The translations under genes and the position numbers were made by a program. From Halobacteriovoraceae bacterium (lineage in GTDB: Bacteria; Bdellovibrionota; Bacteriovoracia; Bacteriovoracales; Bacteriovoracaceae), in contig PAMZ01000003.1 of the NCBI GenBank assembly GCA_002707495.1, forward strand, positions 186,001 to 250,000: DNA of 64,000 nucleotides. The letters are read 5' to 3'. Positions 55,843 through 63,791 of the stretch are shown piece after piece (position 1 is the first letter of the stretch; each line of letters opens with the position of its first letter). Under the pieces are notes generated by a model that did no database searches, was not told the origin of the DNA, and saw nothing but the letters and a program-made list of their open reading frames with translations.

Positions 55843-57003
55843 TTATAACCTTTCAATAATTAAGCTAAGAGCTTCTCCTCCACCAATACATATAGCCGCA
55901 CATCCGTATTTCGCTTCTTTGCGTTCCATAGCATTCGTCAGAGTTAGGAGAATTCTTGCCCCACTAGTACCGATGGGGTGACCGAGGCTAACTCCTCCGC
56001 CAAAAATATTCACCTTACCATGATCTAATTCTAACTCTTTCATGGCTGCCATGGTAACAGCGGCAAAAGCTTCATTAATTTCCCAAAGATCAATATCCGA
56101 AACTTTTAGTCCTGTTTTATCTAAAGACTTTTTTACCGCTTCAACAGGGGCGGTTGTAAACCATGTCGGATTTTGTGCATGAGAGGCCCAGCCTATAATC
56201 TTAAACTTAGCCTGATCTTTATAAGCCTCTCCTCCTAAGACGAGAGCACAAGCTCCATCGTTAATAGTAGAAGCATTTGCTGCAGTAATCGTTCCATCTT
56301 TTTCAAAGGCGGGTCTTAGTTGTGGAACTTTATCAAACTTTACTTTTCCAGGTCCTTCATCTTCCTCAACTACGATATCACCCTTTCGAGAAGAGATTGT
56401 CACCGGAGCAATTTCTGACTTAAAGACTCCTTCCGCTTGAGCAGCTTGAGCTCGCTTAAAAGAAGTGATCGAAAATTCATCCTGTGCCTGTCTCGTAAAA
56501 TCGAATTTTCTCACGCATTCCTCTGCGCAGTTCCCCATTGGACGATCAGAATATACATCCCATAGTCCATCCCACTGCATAGAGTCCTTCATTGTTGCCT
56601 GTCCGAATTTCGTTCCATTTCTTGAGCCGGGAATTAAGTGAGGTGCCATGGACATATTCTCCATCCCACCAGCAACAACGACCTCTGCATCGCCGGTCAT
56701 GATAGCTCTTGCTCCTAAAATAACAGATTGCAAACCAGACCCACAAACCTTGTTGATAGTAGTGGCCGGAGTAGACTCTGGAAGTCCTGCGAATAATGTT
56801 GCTTGCCTTGCCGGTGCTTGCCCCACGCCAGCTTGAACAACATTCCCCATAAAAACTTCATCGACTTTTTCTTTTGCAATGCCAGCTTTTGTTAGTGCTC
56901 CCTCGATAGAAGTGGCCCCTAATTTTGGTGCGGGAACTGTTGAAAGTGTCCCAAGAAAACTACCTTGAGGAGTTCTTGCTCCTCCTAAAATATAAACGCT
57001 CAT
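55843..57003 (-). CDS. Acetyl-CoA C-acetyltransferase (thiolase)
   Basis: 386 residues of the biosynthetic/degradative thiolase type (AtoB/PhaA-like). The nucleophile Cys lies in INKVCGSGLQSV; other catalytic blocks are NEAFAAVTMAAM, FGGGVSLGHPIGTSGAR and CIGGGEALSLIIE. It joins or splits two acetyl-CoA, feeding the hbd/acyl-CoA dehydrogenase route at 60-62 kb. The 5' region has an inverted repeat that covers its Shine-Dalgarno and probable transcription start. Confidence 0.92.
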   Translation of the reverse strand: MSVYILGGARTPQGSFLGTLSTVPAPKLGATSIEGALTKAGIAKEKVDEVFMGNVVQAGVGQAPARQATLFAGLPESTPATTINKVCGSGLQSVILGARAIMTGDAEVVVAGGMENMSMAPHLIPGSRNGTKFGQATMKDSMQWDGLWDVYSDRPMGNCAEECVRKFDFTRQAQDEFSITSFKRAQAAQAEGVFKSEIAPVTISSRKGDIVVEEDEGPGKVKFDKVPQLRPAFEKDGTITAANASTINDGACALVLGGEAYKDQAKFKIIGWASHAQNPTWFTTAPVEAVKKSLDKTGLKVSDIDLWEINEAFAAVTMAAMKELELDHGKVNIFGGGVSLGHPIGTSGARILLTLTNAMERKEAKYGCAAICIGGGEALSLIIERL

Positions 57004-57010
57004 AAAGTAT

Positions 57011-57032
57011 CCTTTGTTTCGATTAACAAAGG
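57011..57032 (-). promoter_or_regulatory. Inverted repeat over thiolase start region
   Basis: CCTTTGTT (57011-57018) and AACAAAGG (57025-57032) are a perfect 8-bp dyad around 6 bases. On the minus strand the 3' arm AACAAAGG includes the ribosome-binding AAAGG 7 bases before the thiolase ATG. If transcribed whole, it would form a hairpin hiding that site; if transcription begins inside it, it is more likely an operator. Confidence 0.5.
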
Positions 57033-57033
57033 G

Positions 57034-57062
57034 ATTCTACGCAAATTAAAGGTAAATTTCCA
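57034..57062 (-). promoter_or_regulatory. Candidate thiolase promoter
   Basis: On the minus strand TGGAAA (57057-57062), a 17-base spacer and TAGAAT (57034-57039) lie 31 bases before the ATG. A 10-base motif ACGCAAATTA (57039-57048) overlaps the spacer, and its exact inverse lies at 57096-57105. Confidence 0.4.
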
Positions 57063-57105
57063 CTTTTTCAGGTTGTTGATAAGTTCAAAATTTGCTAATT
57101 TGCGT
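57039..57105. repeat. Separated 10-bp inverted repeat
   Basis: ACGCAAATTA (57039-57048) and TAATTTGCGT (57096-57105) are exact inverse copies, 47 bases apart, flanking the control region between the thiolase gene and the divergent 57128 gene. They could be paired binding sites for one regulator. Confidence 0.45.
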
Positions 57106-57127
57106 TATTCAAAAAAGGATGATTAGC

Positions 57128-57586
57128 ATGGATTTTGGAAGATACGACGTAGCCTCCTCACAAACCAAAAAAATGCTTCCACAAGAGTGGACTGACGAGC
57201 TTGGAAATACCTTAAACGAAGTTTACGCAGAGCAACTTAAGGATCGGCAGTGTTTTTTCGATGTTTACGGAGAAATCTATGACCGAGAATTTGTTGTCAT
57301 CGCTTCAATGATGCATGAGTCCGATACTACTGCGGCTCCAATTTCGATTTTTGTCTCTCACGATATTGTTGATGACCAAAAACAGTACCAAAAAGTCCTA
57401 AAGAACCTCGTAGATTTGATTGGTGCTATCGTTGATGACGTGATCTCAAGTGATAACTGCGAATACAATTCAAATTGGACTGAAAACCAATTCAAAGGTG
57501 ATACATTTTATTACAAAATAACTAGGGAGAATATTTCTCTTACCCTGCAAGCGGAAGCGATTTTACTTAAAGGCGAAAAACTTTAA
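57128..57586 (+). CDS. Cytoplasmic protein of unknown function
   Basis: 152 residues with no signal peptide. A helical N-terminal part (SQTKKMLPQEWTDELGNTLNEVYAE, given in part) is followed by a strand-rich centre (FFDVYGEIYDREFVVIASM). Then come a helix with IGAIVDDVISSD and a terminal strand-helix. No family recognised. The frame opens at 57092, but ATG 57128 is preceded by AAAGGA 9 bases away, so I choose it. It diverges from the thiolase gene across a region with repeats. Confidence 0.65.
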   Translation: MDFGRYDVASSQTKKMLPQEWTDELGNTLNEVYAEQLKDRQCFFDVYGEIYDREFVVIASMMHESDTTAAPISIFVSHDIVDDQKQYQKVLKNLVDLIGAIVDDVISSDNCEYNSNWTENQFKGDTFYYKITRENISLTLQAEAILLKGEKL

Positions 57587-57603
57587 TAAAGCTCTTTTTA
57601 AGT

Positions 57604-58758
57604 TCATTCTCCACAAAAATTATCAATATACTCGATACCTTGAAAAATTTCCTCTTTCATATAATCGTATCTTTCAGGAGAGATTTCTTTTAGTCTGCTC
57701 GGAGTAAATCTGTACATATTAAAAGTTTCAGCTAAATCTTCACCAGCATTAACCTGAGCGTATTCTGAAGGCCAAACATCTGAAGACGCAAGACTTAGGT
57801 TTGTTTCATAATCAATCCAACCAGCACTATTATACCAAGGCTGACTTTTATGAAGATATACTAAGCTATCCTCTCCAAGAATAATTCCTGACCTATGACC
57901 CAGCTCATGAAAAAAAGTCACAGCCTGACTGGCAAGACTTCCTTGTTTGGATAGATGATGGGAAATGATCCCACCAGCATTGGCGTAGATTCCATAAGTA
58001 AAAAGCCTATGTCCTAAAAAGAAACCTTTGTGATAAATTGTCCTTTCATGGAGATGCTTAGGCATGGCCAAATAAGAAGTTAAAATTGCATACAATGAAG
58101 GCATCGGTAGCACTTCATTAATTCCTTGATCAAAATTATAAGGGCTAAGATAAGACTTGTACTTAATTAAAGCATAGAGAATCAGTGGACCTTGCTCTGG
58201 ACCAAAAATGTCTCTCACCGCACATAAAATATTATCACAGCGATTTTTTTCGGAATTAAATTGACTTAGATTGAGTCTTCTATGAGTTAGATTTAAATCT
58301 GCAGAATAAACTTGGCATTCTGCTGTATTACACTCACGCTGAATATAGAATTTCCCATCTCTTTGTTCGAAACTCATAGTCGTTTGAGCTCTCGCTCTTT
58401 CATCAAAGAGCCAATTATTAGTATCAAATGAATTTACCAATGAAGTGAGAGCACTCAGAAGGGCCAAATCGAAATAATGAATATGCTGCATCTCAAAGCC
58501 ATTTAATACAACAATCTTATCTCTTCCAAACTGAGAAAACATAGGAAGCGTTCTATCAAATCGCTGTCGCCCTTGAGTTAAAAAACTCTGTATTTCTTCT
58601 AGAATTAGGTCATTATTGAGCTTATCTGAGACACTACACTCATTGATATATTTTCTAACATGAATCTCGGAAATAGCATCTGCGCTTGCATCAACTTTGA
58701 TCGACAGTCCAAAGTTTAGACAGATAAAAGCTATATAAAGCTTGGTAAAATGGTTCAT
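57604..58758 (-). CDS. Secreted putative zinc protease (HELGH motif)
   Basis: 384 residues. Signal peptide (about 1-25, ending KVDASA). A helical region precedes the motif FFHELGHRSGIILGEDS (about residues 288-304), in which HELGH is the HExxH zinc site of metalloproteases. The late LAETFNMYRFTPSRL part could supply the third ligand (Glu in EDLAETF). Two or more Cys pairs (ECNTAEC, CDNILC) suggest an exported protein. Its exact family is not recognised. An inverted repeat lies just before the start. Confidence 0.72.
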   Translation of the reverse strand: MNHFTKLYIAFICLNFGLSIKVDASADAISEIHVRKYINECSVSDKLNNDLILEEIQSFLTQGRQRFDRTLPMFSQFGRDKIVVLNGFEMQHIHYFDLALLSALTSLVNSFDTNNWLFDERARAQTTMSFEQRDGKFYIQRECNTAECQVYSADLNLTHRRLNLSQFNSEKNRCDNILCAVRDIFGPEQGPLILYALIKYKSYLSPYNFDQGINEVLPMPSLYAILTSYLAMPKHLHERTIYHKGFFLGHRLFTYGIYANAGGIISHHLSKQGSLASQAVTFFHELGHRSGIILGEDSLVYLHKSQPWYNSAGWIDYETNLSLASSDVWPSEYAQVNAGEDLAETFNMYRFTPSRLKEISPERYDYMKEEIFQGIEYIDNFCGE

Positions 58759-58764
58759 CGTATC

Positions 58765-58793
58765 CCTATATTTAAACTTATGCTAAATATAGG
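58765..58793 (-). promoter_or_regulatory. Inverted repeat before the zinc-protease-like gene
   Basis: CCTATATTT (58765-58773) and AAATATAGG (58785-58793) form a perfect 9-bp dyad with an 11-base loop. On the minus strand its 3' arm ends in ATAGG, which together with the following G makes the AGGG likely used as Shine-Dalgarno 5 bases before the ATG. A hairpin here would hide it. No T-run follows, so it is not a terminator. Confidence 0.5.
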
Positions 58794-58834
58794 TGCAGGA
58801 TAGGTGCCAGTTTTAGACTAGATTGATATCGATT

Positions 58835-59935
58835 TTACTCGTCATCAATTCGAGGTTTTCCACCAGAGAACACTCTTGTTTCAACTTCAATATCGTCATC
58901 ATCGTCATCATTACTATCAATATTATCGATATCTTCTTCGAACTCTATGTCACTTGCAATATTCAATTCGTTTAGAGCCTTATAGAAGTCTTTTTCGTCT
59001 TGAAGATCACCCACAAGAGACTCTAGGTATTGAGGTGGATACTTAGCGATAAGCTCTTCAATATAAACTTGAAGTTTCCCTTCGTGTAAGATTTCTCTTT
59101 TACGCTTTATATCGTACCAATTAGCTATATAGTGAAGACGACAGTATTGCTGAGTCGTTCTTAAGTTTTCGCAACCTTTTTCAGCACAATCATCAGACCT
59201 TTGGTCTACAAAGAAGTCCAATGATGAGATGGCTTCAGCAATTTCTTCAAAGCTAAAATTTTCTGCAAGATTTTCGATCTCGTCTTGTACCTTCGTTTCC
59301 GCTTCCTTCATAACCTCTTTAGCAGGAAGGTCAGCTTTTGCAGACTTTTTAGTACTTGTCTTTTTTGTTGCAGCCTTTTTAGTCACTTTCTCTTCACTTA
59401 CTGCTTCTTTTTTTCCAGTCAGTGCTTCTTTGGCTTTATCAATAAGAGTTCTTGCCGTGGACTTTTTCGCTTGTTTTTTCGCTGTCTTCTTAGCTGTCTT
59501 TTTAGTGGTTTTCTTAGCAGCCTTTTTCGCCGTTTTTTTAGCAACTTTCTTTTTTGCAACTTTTTTAGCTGCTTTTTTAGCTACTTTCTTTTTTGCTGTT
59601 TTTTTAGTGGTCTTCTTTTTTGTCACTTTCTTGGTAGTTTTCTTTGCAGCTTTTTTCTTTGCAGTCTTTTTAGTCGTTTTCTTTTTCGCTACTTTTTTCG
59701 CAGTCTTTTTGGCTGCTTTCTTCTTAGCTGTTTTTTTAGTCGTTTTTTTCTTGGCGACTTTTTTCGCAGTCTTTTTGGCTGCTTTTTTCGTTACCTTTTT
59801 CTTTGTCGTCTTCTTGGCAGCCTTTCGCACTGTCTTAGCAGTCTTTTTACGAGCGGCTTTTTTTGCTGTTTTGGCCGTTTTCTTTTTAACTGCTTTTTTT
59901 GCAACTTTTTTTGCGACTTTTTTCTTCTTAGCCAT
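58835..59935 (-). CDS. Histone H1-like protein with C-terminal zinc motif
   Basis: 366 residues in three parts. Residues 1-160 are almost wholly Lys/Ala/Thr in KKTAKK-type repeats, including three copies of a 22-residue unit (59-80, 81-102, 103-124). This resembles eukaryotic H1 tails and bacterial H1-like DNA condensers. Residues ~160-215 are a mixed linker. Residues ~220-366 form a globular part with C-x4-C-x9-C-x2-H (Cys250, Cys255, Cys265, His268), a likely zinc site, then an acidic run of Asp (about 340-350). It could compact DNA, with the acidic tail masking the basic part; role in resting or growth phases is inference. AGGAG precedes the ATG. Confidence 0.82.
   Translation of the reverse strand: MAKKKKVAKKVAKKAVKKKTAKTAKKAARKKTAKTVRKAAKKTTKKKVTKKAAKKTAKKVAKKKTTKKTAKKKAAKKTAKKVAKKKTTKKTAKKKAAKKTTKKVTKKKTTKKTAKKKVAKKAAKKVAKKKVAKKTAKKAAKKTTKKTAKKTAKKQAKKSTARTLIDKAKEALTGKKEAVSEEKVTKKAATKKTSTKKSAKADLPAKEVMKEAETKVQDEIENLAENFSFEEIAEAISSLDFFVDQRSDDCAEKGCENLRTTQQYCRLHYIANWYDIKRKREILHEGKLQVYIEELIAKYPPQYLESLVGDLQDEKDFYKALNELNIASDIEFEEDIDNIDSNDDDDDDIEVETRVFSGGKPRIDDE
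59564..59761 (-). repeat. Three 66-bp tandem repeats within the histone-like gene
   Basis: The stretch encodes a 22-residue unit (beginning KVAKKKTTKKTAKKK) repeated three times with few changes. Such repeats can expand or contract by slippage, so copy number may vary between strains. Confidence 0.75.
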
Positions 59936-59965
59936 TGATGGTAACTCCTCTAAAAATAAGGCACT

Positions 59966-59995
59966 AAAATAGCACTAAACCTTATTGATTGCCAA
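59966..59995 (-). promoter_or_regulatory. Candidate promoter of histone-like gene
   Basis: On the minus strand TTGGCA (59990-59995), an 18-base spacer and TATTTT (59966-59971) lie 30 bases before the ATG. GCACTAAA occurs twice nearby (plus strand, from 59961 and 59972) as a direct repeat. Confidence 0.4.
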
Positions 59996-60001
59996 CTTTT
60001 G

Positions 60002-61144
60002 CTAGCTGATCGACTTGAACTCACTTGTAGCTATAACCACTCTTTGAATCTCTGAGGTTCCCTCGTAAATTTCGGTTATCTTTGCATCTCTGAAGTAGCG
60101 CTCCATTGGATACTCTTTTGTGTAACCGTTCCCACCTAGAACTTGAATCCCCTGAGTTGTTGTCCACATAGCTGTTTCAGCGGCAAATAGCTTTGCCTGA
60201 GCCCCTTCTTTAGAATAAGGCAGCTTTCTATCTTTCAGCATACTTGCGTGGTAAATCAGGTGCCTAGATGCCGCAATCTTTGTACTCATATCTGCAATCT
60301 TGAATTGGATAGCTTGAAGACTCGCTATGGGAGATCCAAATTGGACCCTTTCCGTTGCATAGCGTCTAGCATAGCGAAAGGCACCCTCAGCAATTCCTAG
60401 AGCTTGAGCTGCAATTCCAATTCTTCCCCCATCCAGAGTGGCCATGGCTATTCTGAATCCTTTCTTCTCTTGGCCTAAAAGATTTTCTTTTGGAATTTTA
60501 ACTTTATCAAATGCCAGAGAGCAGGTGGAAGATCCCGCGATTCCAAGCTTTTCTTCTTGTTTAATTATAGAAAATCCCTCACTCGCCGTTTCAACAATAA
60601 AAGCAGAGATTCCTTTATAATTATCTGTCTTTTCAGACTTAGCAAAAACCACAGCTACATCGGCTTCTTTACCATTCGTAATCCAATTTTTTGTCCCATT
60701 AATTTCCCAATGATCTCCCATATCAGTGGCAAAAGTTGTTAATGAGCCTGCATCAGTTCCTGCATTTGGCTCAGATAAACAAAAGCAACCTATCCATTCT
60801 CCAGAAGCTAATTTTGGAAGATATTTCTTTTTTTGCTCTTCAGTTCCAAACTCTAGAATAGGCCATATACAAAGTGAAGTATGAGCTGAAACAAGAACTC
60901 CCGTGGAAGCACAATTTCTTGAAAGCTCTTCAATAATCATGGCATAGCTCAAATAATCCATTCCAGCACCACCGTACTCCTCTGGAACATAACTTCCCAA
61001 GAGACCGTTCTCTGCAAGTTTTGCAATAAGCTCTTTTGGTATTGCATGATCACGATCAATACTTTCTGCTAGAGGTGCAACCTCTTGATCAGAAAATCTT
61101 GCGACCATATCTCTTACTTCATTATAACTTTCATCTAAAATCAT
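60002..61144 (-). CDS. Acyl-CoA dehydrogenase, short-chain (butyryl-CoA) type
   Basis: A 380-residue FAD enzyme. FCLSEPNAGTDAGSLTTFA and NGTKNWITNGKEADV are the flavin-site blocks; the catalytic Glu is in EIYEGTSEIQRVV. Its start overlaps the stop of hbd by one base (TAATG). Beside 3-hydroxybutyryl-CoA dehydrogenase it suggests a C4 route between acetoacetyl-CoA, crotonyl-CoA and butyryl-CoA. An enoyl-CoA hydratase (crotonase) for that route is not in this cluster; FadB could serve. Confidence 0.93.
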   Translation of the reverse strand: MILDESYNEVRDMVARFSDQEVAPLAESIDRDHAIPKELIAKLAENGLLGSYVPEEYGGAGMDYLSYAMIIEELSRNCASTGVLVSAHTSLCIWPILEFGTEEQKKKYLPKLASGEWIGCFCLSEPNAGTDAGSLTTFATDMGDHWEINGTKNWITNGKEADVAVVFAKSEKTDNYKGISAFIVETASEGFSIIKQEEKLGIAGSSTCSLAFDKVKIPKENLLGQEKKGFRIAMATLDGGRIGIAAQALGIAEGAFRYARRYATERVQFGSPIASLQAIQFKIADMSTKIAASRHLIYHASMLKDRKLPYSKEGAQAKLFAAETAMWTTTQGIQVLGGNGYTKEYPMERYFRDAKITEIYEGTSEIQRVVIATSEFKSIS

Positions 61145-62004
61145 TATTTATCTCCGTAATCGTAAAAACCTTTGCCCGACTTTCTTCCCAATCTTCCAGC
61201 AGATACATATTGTTTTAAAAGAGGACAGGGACGATACTTTGTATCACTTAAACCTTCAAAAAGAACTTCCATAATAGCAAGACAAGTATCTAACCCGATA
61301 AAATCGGCTAGAGTCAAAGGGCCCATCGGCTGATTGGTTCCTAGTTTCATTGCCGTATCAATATCTTCCACTGAAGCGATGCCTTCATGAAGAGTATAGA
61401 CGGCTTCATTAATCATCGGCATCAGAATTCTATTTACAGCAAAGCCCGGCATATCTTTGGCTCGAACAAATACCTTTCCCATTTTTTCAGCACAAGCTGC
61501 TACGCGATCAAAAACTTCTTTTGATGTCTCGAGTCCACTAATACCCTCAACTAGTTTCATAACTGGAACAGGATTCATAAAATGCATCCCACAAACTTGA
61601 GTGGGTCTATTGGTTTGAGCGGCAATTTCAGTAATTGAAATTGAGGAAGTATTAGAAGCTAAAATAGCTTCAGGTTTTGCCATTTGATCTAACTTCTTGA
61701 AAATCTCGAATTTGATTTGCTTATTCTCAGTTGCTGCTTCAACGATAAGATCGGCGGTGCTCAAATCCTCTAGCTTTAAGGTAGCTGTCATCTTAGCCCA
61801 TGCTGCATCTGCATCCTGCTGGGTCCATTTTTCTTTGGACACTCCCCTATCTAGCTGTTTTTTTATAAAATTATGACCAAAATCTAGAGATTCTTGGTTC
61901 AAATCATACAAAAATACATTGTAACCCGTTTGTGCCGCCACTTGAGCAATCCCTCTACCCATTTGGCCGGCTCCCACAATTCCTATTGATTTGATTTCCG
62001 ACAT
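61144..62004 (-). CDS. hbd: 3-hydroxybutyryl-CoA dehydrogenase
   Basis: 286 residues, the standalone short form. NAD-binding [17 protein letters not shown] lies at the N-terminus, then [36 protein letters not shown] with the catalytic His, and [16 protein letters not shown]; the last ~100 residues are the dimer domain. It reduces acetoacetyl-CoA or oxidises 3-hydroxybutyryl-CoA. AGAGGA precedes the ATG. It is first of a two-gene operon with the acyl-CoA dehydrogenase and diverges from rpsT. Confidence 0.95.
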   Translation of the reverse strand: MSEIKSIGIVGAGQMGRGIAQVAAQTGYNVFLYDLNQESLDFGHNFIKKQLDRGVSKEKWTQQDADAAWAKMTATLKLEDLSTADLIVEAATENKQIKFEIFKKLDQMAKPEAILASNTSSISITEIAAQTNRPTQVCGMHFMNPVPVMKLVEGISGLETSKEVFDRVAACAEKMGKVFVRAKDMPGFAVNRILMPMINEAVYTLHEGIASVEDIDTAMKLGTNQPMGPLTLADFIGLDTCLAIMEVLFEGLSDTKYRPCPLLKQYVSAGRLGRKSGKGFYDYGDK

Positions 62005-62111
62005 GACTTATCCTCTTGAAAATTAACACCATAAATATGCTTTGCCTGGCTTAAACGGTCAATCGCCTAGCATCAGTTAAAAAGAGAAATTTGGCATAAT
62101 TTAAAAAATTC

Positions 62112-62140
62112 TTGCCAATAAGTGTTAGATGACGTAGTTA
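62112..62140 (+). promoter_or_regulatory. Candidate rpsT promoter
   Basis: TTGCCA (62112-62117), a 17-base spacer and TAGTTA (62135-62140) precede the rpsT GTG by 45 bases. Confidence 0.4.
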
Positions 62141-62185
62141 AAAGAACTCTTTTTAGAACAAATTAGATAGTTTAGGAGAAATATA

Positions 62186-62449
62186 GTGGCAAATCATAAG
62201 TCAGCAAAGAAACGTATCAGACAAACTGAAAAAAGAAGAACTAATAATCGTTGGAAAACTACGAGAGTTAGAACTCAAGTTAAGGCCCTTAGAGGACTTA
62301 TCGAAGAAGGGAAAAAAGATGAAGCGCTAAAACTTTTACCAGTAGTTCAAGGACTAATGGATAAATTAGCAAAATCTAGTGCTATGAAAAAAGCTTCTGC
62401 TGGAAGAAAAGTTTCAAGACTTGCAGCTCAAGTTTCTCGTCTTTCTTAA
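62186..62449 (+). CDS. rpsT: 30S ribosomal protein S20
   Basis: 87 residues, typical of bS20. The start MANHKSAKKRIRQTEKRR and the three-helix plan are characteristic, with KKASAGRKVSRLAAQV at the end. It binds 16S rRNA in the body of the small subunit. The start codon is GTG, with AGGAG 7 bases upstream, common for rpsT, where a weak start helps autoregulation in E. coli. It is monocistronic, ended by a strong terminator. Confidence 0.97.
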   Translation: MANHKSAKKRIRQTEKRRTNNRWKTTRVRTQVKALRGLIEEGKKDEALKLLPVVQGLMDKLAKSSAMKKASAGRKVSRLAAQVSRLS

Positions 62450-62476
62450 TTCAATTATTTTATAAATTTTTTATAT

Positions 62477-62510
62477 AAGCCATGCTTTAAAACGAGCGTG
62501 GCTTTTTTAT
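62477..62510 (+). terminator. rpsT intrinsic terminator
   Basis: AAGCCATGC (62477-62485) pairs with GCGTGGCTT (62496-62504) with one G-T pair, 10-base loop, then a run of six T. It is 28 bases past the rpsT stop. Upstream A-rich sequence may also serve the convergent protease gene. Confidence 0.85.
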
Positions 62511-62528
62511 TTTAAGCGGTGCCTATCA

Positions 62529-63791
62529 TTAAATTTGAGTCGAGTGCAGTTTTTCTAAAAAACGAGGCCAGCTTGGAAAGTTCTTATAGAAGCTCGACTC
62601 AATAAAATCATTCTTTCTTAACTGATAATCAAACTGCTCAAGAGGGAGCCAAATTCCAAATGCCTTAAATGAACCAAGATGATAATCCGGTTCATAAACA
62701 TAAAAGTCACCATATCCATAACTCACTAGCATTCTATTCATACTATTTCGAAGCTCGTTAAGGTCTTCTAGGATATTACTCTCATCTCGCGCTTTTAAAA
62801 ATTCCTCTAAAAAAGAAAGAACAGAACTTAAGTCACGACTTTCTCCTAAGAAGCTTTGACTCAATTGTAACTGCATCAAGATTTCGATCTTTAAGAATGG
62901 ATCATTATCGAGAGCGTTATTGAGCTTTCTCAACACACGCTCAAACTCCGGAAGAAACATTAATTGCATTTCAACAGAGTTAATAGAACTCATCGTAAAC
63001 TTATCACTGTGAAGACCTGAAAAAGCATTAAGAGTCAATTCAGGTAGAGTCAGCGCTAGGTCATGGGCTGTAGATTCTGAATGCATCAATTTAATAATTT
63101 CCAAATAAGGAAGGCCTTTAAAGTTATGTATTTGAGTAGAGCCTACGATTAAGCTGGCTAAATCTTTGAGTTCATAACTTACTTCTAAGGTTTGCATTAA
63201 GCAGGCATCAAAAACTAGAAGGTCGACTTTTTGCTCGGCACTTTCTAAAACACTTCGTATTTCAGTGACTGATAGTTTTTGACTAGGAAAATCATCTAAG
63301 GCAACTCCTCCAAATTGTGCAAGTTTCCCTGCCCCAAATCCTTCACCATGTCCCCACAAGGATAAAAATAATTTCTTATCTTTTGAAAAAGAGTTGATCA
63401 ATGAAGAGAGGACCATTTCTTGAGGCACTTCTTCTAAAAAAGTTTCAATGATCTCAAATCTGAAGTCCGACAAATTTAGCTGCGAAGCCTCTTCAACAGT
63501 ACTTGGAAGAGGGACTTCTTTTGGTTTGATTTTTATTAACTGATAACCTTCATTGCCAGGTAAGTCGATAGCCACATGAATATTTGGTCGTTTCACCTTT
63601 CCTGTCTGAAATAACCCTAGAGAGACTTCAGCTAAATCCCACATAGCATAGTCCCTCAAATTATTATCAGCTTGCATGTAGATGGCCAGATTCCAGCCCT
63701 GGTTTTCTTGTAAGTTTTTAGCACCGCTAAACGCATTTAGGGAGCCGAAGCTCCCTAAGATTATAAGTATGTAGATAAAGTTAATTTTCAT
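62529..63791 (-). CDS. Secreted clostripain-family (C11) cysteine protease
   Basis: 420 residues with a signal peptide (about 1-20, ending SLNAFS). The C11 domain shows WNLAIYMQADNNL, LSLWGHGEGFG with the catalytic His, and LLVFDACLMQTLEVSYEL with the catalytic Cys. Clostripain-type proteases cut after Arg or Lys and are often exported. In a predator it could act on prey proteins, as inference. The C-terminal third (about 270-420) is of unknown fold. Its ATG overlaps the upstream partial gene by 11 bases. Confidence 0.9.
   Translation of the reverse strand: MKINFIYILIILGSFGSLNAFSGAKNLQENQGWNLAIYMQADNNLRDYAMWDLAEVSLGLFQTGKVKRPNIHVAIDLPGNEGYQLIKIKPKEVPLPSTVEEASQLNLSDFRFEIIETFLEEVPQEMVLSSLINSFSKDKKLFLSLWGHGEGFGAGKLAQFGGVALDDFPSQKLSVTEIRSVLESAEQKVDLLVFDACLMQTLEVSYELKDLASLIVGSTQIHNFKGLPYLEIIKLMHSESTAHDLALTLPELTLNAFSGLHSDKFTMSSINSVEMQLMFLPEFERVLRKLNNALDNDPFLKIEILMQLQLSQSFLGESRDLSSVLSFLEEFLKARDESNILEDLNELRNSMNRMLVSYGYGDFYVYEPDYHLGSFKAFGIWLPLEQFDYQLRKNDFIESSFYKNFPSWPRFLEKLHSTQI

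Noticed and set aside
59564-59761. CRISPR-like tandem array
   Set aside because: The repeats have no unique spacers and are coding repeats of the histone-like protein.
59229-59972. Long plus-strand frames opposite the histone-like gene
   Set aside because: They are the reverse complement of Lys/Ala repeats, giving Phe/Leu/Ala runs; no ribosome binding site, and the minus gene is clearly real.
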